Below are positions 34,871 to 41,993 of a stretch of 41,993 bases of DNA, one piece after another. Both the position numbers and the translations under genes were made by a program. Under the pieces are notes generated by a model. The model was not told the origin of the DNA. It did no database searches and saw only the letters and a program-made list of their open reading frames with translations. Origin of the DNA: JABMPO01 sp964539785. Its GTDB lineage: Bacteria > Fidelibacterota > Marinisomatia > Marinisomatales > TCS56. The number at the start of each line of letters is the position of its first letter. Position 1 is the first letter of the stretch. Location: contig CAZIJQ010000020.1 of NCBI GenBank assembly GCA_964539785.1, forward strand, positions 1-41,993, in the 5' to 3' direction.

Positions 34871-37573
34871 CTATTTTGTAAGTAGCATTTTAATTGTCTG
34901 GCTTTCATCGGGGGTTGACATTCTGGTAAAATAAATACCACTGGGTAGTATTTTACCATCCGATGAACGGCCGTTCCATACCGCAGTATGTTTTCCGGCC
35001 TGCATGAAGTCATTGGCAATTTCGTAAACTATTTTACCCTGGACATCGAAAATCGCCACATTTACTTCGATATTATCCGGTAGATCAAAGACGATCCGTG
35101 TGCTGGGATTGAAGGGATTCGGATAGTTCTGATGTAACGCGAATTCCGTGGGTATTTCCGCCGCAGGATCAACCGCCGATGTTGAGTGCATTCCGGCTGC
35201 ATCAGCAACTGCGGCAAGGAGTGTTTTGTCCGGTGCACCATCAGCAGGATCATCGTTATGACAGCCAAGACAGGAATAAGCCGGACTCAAAGAAGCTGAG
35301 CGGGTACCATCATCACGAATAGCTGAGCCGTCATCCGTGAACATAGAGGAAGTGTCTACCGTAATCGCAAACAGATGCGACCGTACATCGCCTTTAAATC
35401 CACTGGCACCGCGGGTAGTACCGGATTTAGCAGCGAAGGGCATATGACAATCGATACAAGTAGCACTGCTGCTATGATTCATAGTAGCGGCTTGAGTCGC
35501 ATGACAAGTTGCGGTACAGGTCTGTGAAATACCTTCGCCATCCCAAATAGTTCTTTTATGGGGATCATGGCAGGTGGTACAATCGAATCCGATTTCATTA
35601 TGGCGGGTTGCCACCAGTTCATCCCATTGTTCATGATGTTTTATGAATCCGCCACTGGAATTGATGGGGCTGGTGTAGCTACGATTATGGCAGGTTCCAC
35701 AAAGGAAATTGATATCATCACTGTTTGCATCAGGTGTCTGCACAGTTCCATCGATATCCAAACCACCAATGGTATTGTCAAGATGGGCGTATTCGTAAAC
35801 GCGATCAATAAAATCGGTATTTCCACCGGTCTGTGCATGATTGCTACCCGGGCCATGACAGCCTTCGCAGCCAACGCCACCTTCGGTGAAGGTGCCCAAA
35901 CCATCGACTCCGGTCAGCCAGGTACCGGTTGTGTCACCACCGGTGGTATGGCATTTAAAACAACTATAGTTATAAATTTTTGTATCGGCGGGATGATAGT
36001 CAACCCAGCCATGGGCTACCCCAGCACGGAAGTTAAACTGGTTATGACCACCCTGGGCGCCGGGGAGTGTACTGCCGCCGGTTCCAATAAGATGACCATC
36101 AGTACCAACGAAGCGTGCTTTCCAGCCAAAACCACCAATAACACCGGCGATGTTTGACCAACCTAGGGTTCCGTCACCGAGACTGTCCATCCAGGTGTCC
36201 TGGAAGTTGGTAACAAAAGCTGGGTAGGTAGGTGCTTGATCATTTTCAATAACAGAGAATTTATAAGGATGACCAGAATCAACCCAGTCACCGTATTTAT
36301 CAGTATGACAGGCACCACAGGTTTCTGATCCGACATAAGCGGGATCATCAACGGGAGTAGCATGCATTCCAGCCGCTATACCGACAACTTGATCAAGGGT
36401 CATATCCGGAGTAGAATCGGATGGATCATCGTTATGACATCCCAGGCAGGAATAGGCCGGGCTCAAAGAAGCGGAACGAGTATCGTCATCCCGAACCGCC
36501 GAACCATCATCAGTAAACATAGAGGCATTATCAACAGTGATGGCGAATAAATGTGAGCGCACATCACCTTTATAACCACTTTGACCACGAGTCGTACCGG
36601 ACTTGGCGGCGAAAGGCATATGGCAGTCAACGCAGTTGGCTGTGCCAGGATGATTGTTGGTTGTCACCTGAGTTGAGTGGCAAGTTTCACAGGTAGTAGT
36701 AATGGCATCACCGTCCCAGATTGTGCGTTTATGTGGATCATGACAAGTAGTACAGTCAAAATTTAATTCGTAATGCCGGGTTGCCACCAGTTCATCCCAC
36801 TGTTCATGATGTTTGACGAATCCACCACTGGCATTGATCGGGCTGGTGTAGCTGCGATTATGACAGGTACCACACAGGAAGTTTACATCGTCACTGGTAG
36901 CACTAGGTGTCTGCACAGTTCCATTGATGTCCAAACCACCAATGCTGTTATCCTGATGAGCAAATTCATAAACCCTGTCGATATTAGCTGCTGAGGGAGC
37001 GGCGATATGATCGCTGCCCGGACCATGACAGCCTTCGCAGCCAACGCCACCTTCAGTGAAAGTGCCTAGGCCATCAACGCCAGTCAGCCAGGTACCGGTT
37101 GTGTCACCACCGGTAGTATGGCACTTGAAACAACTATAGTTATAGATTTTTGTATCGGCGGGATGATAATTGACCCAACCATGAGCTTCACCACCCCGGA
37201 AATTGAACTGGTTATGACCACCCTGAGCGCCAGGGAGTGTACTGCCACCGGTTCCAATAAGATGACCATCGGTACCAACAAAGCGTGCTTTCCAACCGAA
37301 TCCGCCGATAACACCGGCAATGTTTGACCAGCCCAGAGTTCCGTCACCGAGACTATCCATCCACGTGCTCTGGAAGTTGTTGACAAAAGCTGGGTAGGTT
37401 GGTGCCTGATCATTCTCGATAACTGAGAATTTATACGGATGACCGGAATCAACCCAGTCAGCGTACTTGGTGCTATGGCAGGCTTGACAGGAACTCGAGC
37501 CCACAAAACTTTGTCCAAAAAGCAAGCCAGTTACTGTAACAACAATTAAAACTATCTTTAACAATGGTTTCAT
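34871..37573 (-). CDS. 16-haem secreted cytochrome c, tandem-duplicated, with C-terminal sorting domain
   Basis: The 900-residue protein has a signal peptide, then two near-identical copies of about 390 residues, then a C-terminal domain. Each copy starts CxACHxxKYxDWVDSGHPYKF, as in cytochrome c554-type proteins. Copy 1 has eight CXXCH motifs (CQACH, CFKCH, CEGCH, CGTCH, CTTCH, CETCH, CVDCH, CLGCH); copy 2 has seven plus one CX3CH (CTATCH). From about residue 812 there is a type-IX-secretion-like sorting domain (ALHQNYPNPFNPSTRI through IKMLLTK), so export to the cell surface is likely. GAGGAAA six bases before the ATG supports the start. Roles in extracellular or nitrogen/sulfur redox chemistry are possible but unproven. 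Confidence 0.9.
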   Translation of the reverse strand: MKPLLKIVLIVVTVTGLLFGQSFVGSSSCQACHSTKYADWVDSGHPYKFSVIENDQAPTYPAFVNNFQSTWMDSLGDGTLGWSNIAGVIGGFGWKARFVGTDGHLIGTGGSTLPGAQGGHNQFNFRGGEAHGWVNYHPADTKIYNYSCFKCHTTGGDTTGTWLTGVDGLGTFTEGGVGCEGCHGPGSDHIAAPSAANIDRVYEFAHQDNSIGGLDINGTVQTPSATSDDVNFLCGTCHNRSYTSPINASGGFVKHHEQWDELVATRHYELNFDCTTCHDPHKRTIWDGDAITTTCETCHSTQVTTNNHPGTANCVDCHMPFAAKSGTTRGQSGYKGDVRSHLFAITVDNASMFTDDGSAVRDDDTRSASLSPAYSCLGCHNDDPSDSTPDMTLDQVVGIAAGMHATPVDDPAYVGSETCGACHTDKYGDWVDSGHPYKFSVIENDQAPTYPAFVTNFQDTWMDSLGDGTLGWSNIAGVIGGFGWKARFVGTDGHLIGTGGSTLPGAQGGHNQFNFRAGVAHGWVDYHPADTKIYNYSCFKCHTTGGDTTGTWLTGVDGLGTFTEGGVGCEGCHGPGSNHAQTGGNTDFIDRVYEYAHLDNTIGGLDIDGTVQTPDANSDDINFLCGTCHNRSYTSPINSSGGFIKHHEQWDELVATRHNEIGFDCTTCHDPHKRTIWDGEGISQTCTATCHATQAATMNHSSSATCIDCHMPFAAKSGTTRGASGFKGDVRSHLFAITVDTSSMFTDDGSAIRDDGTRSASLSPAYSCLGCHNDDPADGAPDKTLLAAVADAAGMHSTSAVDPAAEIPTEFALHQNYPNPFNPSTRIVFDLPDNIEVNVAIFDVQGKIVYEIANDFMQAGKHTAVWNGRSSDGKILPSGIYFTRMSTPDESQTIKMLLTK
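35165..37507 (-). repeat. Tandem 1.17-kb coding duplication within the cytochrome gene
   Basis: The DNA of roughly 36335-37507 (copy 1) and 35165-36334 (copy 2) encodes the two eight-haem units. Long runs match base for base with scattered, mostly silent changes, for instance around the CFKCH and CEGCH segments. The first haem motifs of the copies are about 1,171 bases apart. The similarity points to a fairly recent duplication or ongoing gene conversion. Copy edges are approximate. Confidence 0.85.
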
Positions 37574-37660
37574 AATTATTTCCTCTCAACTACTTGAGCA
37601 AACGCTTAATTAAATGTAGTTTTCACCTAGTTTTTTAGTCAATTAAATGTAAGTAGTGAA

Positions 37661-37693
37661 GATTAGAATCAGATTAAGGATAGATTAGAATAT
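37661..37693 (+). promoter_or_regulatory. Three 11-bp-phased GATTA repeats, probable response-regulator operator
   Basis: GATTA occurs at 37661, 37672 and 37683, exactly 11 bases apart: GATTAGAATCA, GATTAAGGATA, GATTAGAATAT. OmpR/PhoB-type regulators bind direct repeats of about 11 bp on one helix face. The last unit ends 9 bases before a TATAAT at 37703, where PhoB-activated promoters have their box in place of a -35. A 16-bp perfect palindrome, ATTAGAATATTCTAAT (37684-37699), overlaps the third unit. The divergent position could also control the cytochrome gene. Binding is inferred. Confidence 0.6.
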
Positions 37694-37702
37694 TCTAATA
37701 AC

Positions 37703-37708
37703 TATAAT
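37703..37708 (+). promoter_or_regulatory. Consensus -10 box (TATAAT) of the two-component operon
   Basis: TATAAT matches the consensus and lies 43 bases before the response regulator ATG at 37752. No -35 box is recognisable at 15-19 bases upstream; that position is occupied by the GATTA repeats, which suggests an activator-dependent promoter. Confidence 0.55.
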
Positions 37709-37751
37709 ATCTGAATAATCAAGGCTATTAGTATTAAAACGGAATCATATA

Positions 37752-38429
37752 ATGCGAGTCCTCATTGTTGAAGATGAAAAAACGATTGGTGAACACATCC
37801 AAACCAGTCTACGCGATTGTGGGTTCACCTGTCAATGGGTAACCACTGGAAAAGAAGCTCTTGAATTGTGTGCCATTGAAGAATTCGATTGCATTGTTTT
37901 GGATCGGATGTTGCCGGATTTTGATGGTTTGGAAGTCTGCCGGAATATCAGAAATGATGACCTTAGTGTACCGATTCTATTCCTGACGGCCTTATCCGGC
38001 GTGGATCAAAAGGTTAAGGGGTTGAACTCGGGTGGCGACGATTATCTCACTAAACCATTTGACATTGATGAGCTGATAGCCAGAGTCAATGCCCTGGTTC
38101 GGCGGGCTTCATTCAAGCAGCAGGTTCAGCTTGTTATCAGGTCTATCAAGTTGGATACCCAACGTTTGCAGGTTGAAGCTGACGGCACAGTGCTGTCTTT
38201 ATCGAACCGGGAATTCCGATTACTTGAATATCTGATGCGAAATGCCGGTCGACCGGTAACCCGGAGCCAGATTCTGGAGCATGTCTGGGATTATAATATG
38301 GATGCGGATTCCAATATGGTAGATGTTTATATCAACTATTTACGCAAGAAAATCGACATAGATAAAGACCAACCATCAAATATAGAAACTGTGCGCGGCT
38401 ACGGTTATCGCTTTAGGGATAATGATTAA
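37752..38429 (+). CDS. OmpR/PhoB-family response regulator
   Basis: The 225-residue protein has a receiver domain with the acidic pocket (VEDE), phospho-acceptor Asp51 in CIVLDRMLPDFDG, the conserved Thr in LFLTALS and Lys in DYLTKPFD. A winged-helix DNA-binding domain follows (LSLSNREFRLLEYLMRNAGRPVTRSQILEHVW, then VDVYINYLRKKID and TVRGYGYRF). It overlaps the kinase gene by 8 bases. It would be phosphorylated by that kinase and bind direct repeats. The three GATTA repeats just upstream suggest that it controls its own operon and perhaps the divergent cytochrome. Confidence 0.94.
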   Translation: MRVLIVEDEKTIGEHIQTSLRDCGFTCQWVTTGKEALELCAIEEFDCIVLDRMLPDFDGLEVCRNIRNDDLSVPILFLTALSGVDQKVKGLNSGGDDYLTKPFDIDELIARVNALVRRASFKQQVQLVIRSIKLDTQRLQVEADGTVLSLSNREFRLLEYLMRNAGRPVTRSQILEHVWDYNMDADSNMVDVYINYLRKKIDIDKDQPSNIETVRGYGYRFRDND

Positions 38430-39807
38430 AATCTCCGTATATCAAAGAATCACCCTGCTGTCGGTTGCTATTGTAATCACAATTATCCTCATATTTGGTA
38501 CTGGATCATTGCTGTTTGTAGGTACCAAGCTCACGGAAGAATTGACTAACCGCCTACATAGTGAAGCAGTGGATATATCGCGTTCCCTATCTTTTTTGGA
38601 TGGCAATATTATGATAACCGAGCAAATCGAATGGGAAGAGGAGCACCATAAAGAGGACGAAGGATTACCAATATATATAATAATTGTTGACCCGGATTTA
38701 CATGAATTTCGCCGTTCATCCAATTGTATTGACAAACCAATTGAAGTCGCCAGTCTGCCCTTTTTCAGATTTAGCGACGGGTCGTCAACAATTCCATTGG
38801 AAGGTAAAAACTGGCGGTTCGTCACCTCGCCAATGAATTTTCATGGGGAATCATACGGCTGGATCATCGTTGGTATGTCGTTTGAACGTATTAATCATAT
38901 TCAGGCAGTCATGTTGAGAATTTACCTGGTTGGCTTACCTTTTATGATAGTTCTGGCACTATTAGGAAGCGCAGTTTTGGCGCGGCGGGCCCTGGCTCCA
39001 ATCCATTTGATATCAAAGAAAGCACGAGCAATTCAGGCGGTAAATTTGAATGAACGGCTACCGGAACCAACCACTAAGGATGAAATTGCCCACTTATCAC
39101 AGACATTAAACGGAATGTTGGATCGAATCCAGAAAAGTATTGTGACAATTCGGGGGTTTTCGGCCAATGCATCACATGAATTGAAAACACCCTTGTCAGT
39201 TATTAATTCACGGATCGAACAATTAAAATTGAATATATCTGACGTTGATCAAGAAGTTATCTCGGATATTGGCGGCGAAATTAAAAGAATGTCCCGGATC
39301 ATTGATAATCTATCGACCCTGGCGAAAGCCGATTCCGACACTATTAAACTGGAAAAGAACCGGGTGTGGATGAATGATGTGGTCTATGAAGAGCTGTCCA
39401 GGTTCAACAAAATCGCCCGTGGTAAGAATATCGTTTTTAACACCAGCAATTTGCAATCGATTGAAATTACCGGCGATGAATACTGGCTGCGAATCATGCT
39501 TTCTAACCTGATCGATAATGCTCTGAAATTCGTACCACCAGAATCCACTATCGATGTTGGAATAATTAAAAATGGTCGGGATGAAGTAGAAATGTGGGTT
39601 GCTGATGAAGGACCCGGTGTAGCTGATGCTGACCTGGAAAATTTAAGCAAAAGGTTTTTCCGTAGTAAATCAAGCCCCACTGTACCGGGAAGTGGGTTGG
39701 GGCTTTCAATTGTTCAATGGGTTGCCAATGCTCACCACTGGAAGTTGGAATTCCTGAACCGCGAAAAAGGCGGGCTTAAGGCGTTGCTGACTATTCCCAG
39801 GGCTTGA
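38422..39807 (+). CDS. Sensor histidine kinase with HAMP domain
   Basis: The 461-residue protein has a membrane helix near residues 10-32, a periplasmic sensor part of about 130 residues with no recognised domain, and a second helix (PFMIVLALLGSAVLARRAL). A HAMP-like linker (ALAPIHLISKKARAIQAVNLNERL) follows, then a HisKA domain with the phospho-acceptor His in NASHELKTPLSVINSR. The ATPase part shows LIDNALKFV (N box), DEGPGV and GSGLGLSIVQWV. The layout is that of EnvZ/CusS-type kinases. The sensor segment is acidic (EEEHHKEDEG), which could bind a metal or cation; this is a guess. Confidence 0.93.
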   Translation: MIKISVYQRITLLSVAIVITIILIFGTGSLLFVGTKLTEELTNRLHSEAVDISRSLSFLDGNIMITEQIEWEEEHHKEDEGLPIYIIIVDPDLHEFRRSSNCIDKPIEVASLPFFRFSDGSSTIPLEGKNWRFVTSPMNFHGESYGWIIVGMSFERINHIQAVMLRIYLVGLPFMIVLALLGSAVLARRALAPIHLISKKARAIQAVNLNERLPEPTTKDEIAHLSQTLNGMLDRIQKSIVTIRGFSANASHELKTPLSVINSRIEQLKLNISDVDQEVISDIGGEIKRMSRIIDNLSTLAKADSDTIKLEKNRVWMNDVVYEELSRFNKIARGKNIVFNTSNLQSIEITGDEYWLRIMLSNLIDNALKFVPPESTIDVGIIKNGRDEVEMWVADEGPGVADADLENLSKRFFRSKSSPTVPGSGLGLSIVQWVANAHHWKLEFLNREKGGLKALLTIPRA

Positions 39808-39819
39808 TCTGGTAGCAAC

Positions 39820-41766
39820 TTATTTTATGATCAATAGTTTACTTGTCAAACGGCTATGGGCTGTTTGTAGTTGGTAAAAATAGGTACCACTTGATATTCC
39901 TGATGCGTTCCAATAAATAGCATGTCTGCCAGATGGCTGCATTTCACTCACCAGCGTAGCTACCGTCCGTCCCACCAGATCATAAACCGTGAGCCTTACC
40001 TGTGATTGCTCCGGAAGATCATATTTTATGGTCGTACCAGCGTTGAAAGGATTAGGGAAATTGGGGTGCAAGGCAATGGTCAGTGGTAATGCGCCACTCT
40101 GCCCATCATCCGTATGCATGACAATCCCGCTTTTTAATATCCAATCCAGGGGATCAATTTCAAACGATTGAGTTCCCACGAATACCGACCCCGTGCCGTT
40201 ATTCATCTGGACCAACAAAGTGTCAGTACCGACTGCCACTTCCACTGGCATGAAAAAAGGCTGATTGTTAGGTGTTTCCCAGCGTAATCCCAGCTCTCCG
40301 TTAGCCAGCGAATAAATTAAGGTTGGCAAACCGGGCTGGCGCAGGTAGATATCAAAAAACCAATCGAGTTCGGTGCTACTGATATTTTCAGCCAGATCAA
40401 TAAAATCCTGTGAATCGACCAACCTGCACTGCGCTCCAGAAGTAATATTTTCGCTGGCCGGTGTCAGATAAGCCATGCGCCTGAGCAGTGTGAAAAAATC
40501 CGCCTCGCCCAGCAGATAGCGCAAATTGTGTAATACCAACGCCCCCTTATGATAAACGTCAATACCGTAAATCTGATCGAAGGTCTGGGAAGAATCCGGC
40601 GCCAGCGGCAGCCAGTTATAACTGCCCCAGCGATCGGTATAATAGTGATAATACTGATGATTATTAAGATATTCGGCGCATAGCGCCTCGGCGTAAGTGG
40701 CGAAACTTTCGTGAATCCAAATGTCTTTCCAGTCCGTCGCCGTAACCATGTTGCCCCACCACTCATGGGCCGTCTCATGCACCAGAATATAATCAAAGCC
40801 GTAGCCGTTTAACTCAAAATCATCACCCCAGGCGATTGCGGTCTGGTGCTCCATTCCCAGATAATCGGTTTGAACCACGCCATATTTATCGGCTCGGAAT
40901 GGATAGGGACCGAAATAATGCTCCAGCATTTCCAGGGTCAAATTTAATTGAGGAAACCAGGTTTGTGCGGCCGACAGATTTTCTGGAATTGACCAGAAAT
41001 AAACCGGGACTGTTTCTCCGGTGATACTGGAATAAGTGCCGGTGATTTCCTCGAAAGGACAGATGTTGAAGGTCATGTGATAATTATTAATTGGAGTGGA
41101 AACAAACCAGTGGTGGGTGCTGGTGCCATCCGTATTAACGGTTATTCCCCGTGCTTGGCCATTGGCAATGCAGGACAAGCCGGTGGGAATAGTAAAGTGC
41201 AAAGCTGCTGAGTCCGGTTCATCGGAAGGGTGTTCTTTACAGGGCCACCAGATATCAGCACCTTGGCCTTCGCAGGAAACACCGTACCAGGGTTGACCGG
41301 TGGGTGTGGTCGACCAGTTGAACCCACCGCTCCAGGGTGGATTGGCGGCTACATGGGGCTGTCCGTGGTAGGCCATCGCTATTTCCAGCGAATCGCCGAC
41401 TAGCAGCGTATCCGGTAATGCTATCAATAATTTCGATCCTTGCCATGAATGCAGTAATGCCAGGCCGGATTGAGTGGAAAAAACAGAATCGATTGTGAAG
41501 GTCGGTGCCAGGTCCAAAACCAGAGTATCCAGCTCGGCCAAAACCTTAGCGGCAATTGTGACTTGCCCTGATATTGATAGGGACGCTGGATTGATGGTTA
41601 AATCCAGGTCATAAAAAGTAACATCATAGGCCGCTTGTTCAGGCATTAGCGGACCGCCGCTATCGTAAAGATCGGTTTGGGCATTGATGGAGCAAACGCT
41701 AAGTATTATTAACGCTGAAAGGCTCCGAATAATGTTGGTGACCATCGATCTGATCTCATAATTCAT
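39820..41766 (-). CDS. Secreted M1-family metallopeptidase with C-terminal sorting domain
   Basis: The 648-residue protein has a signal peptide (IIRSLSALIILSVCSINAQ) and an M1 aminopeptidase core. Zinc-binding HETAH, with the third ligand Glu in WIHESFATYAE, is preceded by the substrate loop YLGMEHQTAIAWG, where GMEH replaces the usual GAMEN. The last roughly 90 residues (IALHPNFPNPFNAGTTIKYDLP ... SRLTSKLLIIK) form a sorting domain like that of type IX secretion cargo, so the enzyme is likely exported to the cell surface. An ATG at 41745 is an alternative start, giving MVTNIIRS. It probably degrades external peptides. It is convergent with the kinase gene, 12 bases away. Confidence 0.92.
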   Translation of the reverse strand: MNYEIRSMVTNIIRSLSALIILSVCSINAQTDLYDSGGPLMPEQAAYDVTFYDLDLTINPASLSISGQVTIAAKVLAELDTLVLDLAPTFTIDSVFSTQSGLALLHSWQGSKLLIALPDTLLVGDSLEIAMAYHGQPHVAANPPWSGGFNWSTTPTGQPWYGVSCEGQGADIWWPCKEHPSDEPDSAALHFTIPTGLSCIANGQARGITVNTDGTSTHHWFVSTPINNYHMTFNICPFEEITGTYSSITGETVPVYFWSIPENLSAAQTWFPQLNLTLEMLEHYFGPYPFRADKYGVVQTDYLGMEHQTAIAWGDDFELNGYGFDYILVHETAHEWWGNMVTATDWKDIWIHESFATYAEALCAEYLNNHQYYHYYTDRWGSYNWLPLAPDSSQTFDQIYGIDVYHKGALVLHNLRYLLGEADFFTLLRRMAYLTPASENITSGAQCRLVDSQDFIDLAENISSTELDWFFDIYLRQPGLPTLIYSLANGELGLRWETPNNQPFFMPVEVAVGTDTLLVQMNNGTGSVFVGTQSFEIDPLDWILKSGIVMHTDDGQSGALPLTIALHPNFPNPFNAGTTIKYDLPEQSQVRLTVYDLVGRTVATLVSEMQPSGRHAIYWNASGISSGTYFYQLQTAHSRLTSKLLIIK

Positions 41767-41993
41767 AGCATAATATATACCTGCAAATATATCCGAGCAA
41801 GCTGGCGTAGTGTCAGCCTACCTGTAAAAACCTGATCATTTTATACCATAATTTAATTTTGTAGACGATCACCAGTAGATGATTAGTAGATCCCCCTGGT
41901 TTAATCTGACCAGTACTTGATTTTATGCATTAATCATTATAGGTAAATTATCTGTAGCTGTAATTTCGTCGTCCAATTCATTCTGAAATCAAA

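Noticed and set aside
35558..36157. A 199-codon open frame on the + strand opposite the cytochrome gene, with shorter relatives at 36773-36994 and 37118-37327
   Set aside because: These are mirror frames of the haem repeats; their similarity to each other comes from the tandem duplication on the other strand.
41938..41993. Open frame entering from the right edge on the minus strand, 18 codons before a stop
   Set aside because: It could be the tail of a neighbouring gene, but 18 codons with no recognisable motif are not enough.
1..41993. CRISPR arrays, tRNA and rRNA genes, integrases or phage genes
   Set aside because: No regularly spaced repeats, tRNA-like cloverleafs, rRNA segments or phage proteins were seen by eye; a tRNA scan would settle the tRNA point.

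Overview
The window comes from a moderately AT-rich bacterium with an outer membrane, probably of the FCB superphylum (Marinimicrobia, Calditrichota or KSB1-like lineages are the best guesses). The reasons are two proteins ending in type-IX-secretion-like sorting domains (NYPNPFNP and NFPNPFNA motifs), a TonB-dependent receptor with a carboxypeptidase-regulatory N-terminal domain, FadL-like and BamA-like barrels, lipoproteins, and intergenic palindromes of the kind scattered in such genomes. The exact phylum cannot be settled from this sequence. I found no rRNA, tRNA, CRISPR array or phage genes.

Layout. 1-5038: the end of a BamA-like barrel gene, a convergent terminator, then leftward genes for a FadL-like porin, a lipoprotein, a TonB-dependent receptor and a second lipoprotein. 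5402-9939: a glycerophosphodiesterase, an unknown six-helix membrane protein, a broken chimeric locus (peptide-binding lipoprotein N-terminus joined to an IMPDH/GMP-reductase C-terminus, with a one-base frameshift), and an aldo/keto reductase. 10078-23899: an uninterrupted leftward cluster of eleven genes, purA-purL-purM-purQ(SS)-purC-purE-purB-purF-purD-purN-purH, many overlapping by one base. It encodes every step from PRPP to IMP and on to AMP. PurE looks like the CO2-using class II type, so no purK is needed, and PurQ carries two PurS-like domains at its C-terminus. 24244-26848: an SDR reductase, a RAYT (REP-associated tyrosine transposase) with two matching palindromes, and an MFS transporter. 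26930-34835: rightward genes for a YpeA-like acetyltransferase, a ZIP transporter, a nitroreductase, an ABC exporter (one ATPase, two permeases), an NmrA-like protein, an M19 dipeptidase lipoprotein and a Gfo/Idh/MocA oxidoreductase, closed by a bidirectional terminator. 34871-41766: a 16-haem secreted cytochrome c built from two tandem eight-haem copies with a C-terminal sorting domain, a divergent two-component system, and a secreted M1 metallopeptidase with a similar sorting domain.

The points most worth following are the duplicated multihaem cytochrome with one CX3CH haem site, three 11-bp-phased GATTA repeats in front of the adjacent response regulator (a likely OmpR/PhoB-type operator), the PurQ-PurS-PurS fusion, the RAYT that encodes its own palindrome in frame, and the chimeric frameshifted locus, which may be a decayed gene or an assembly fault.
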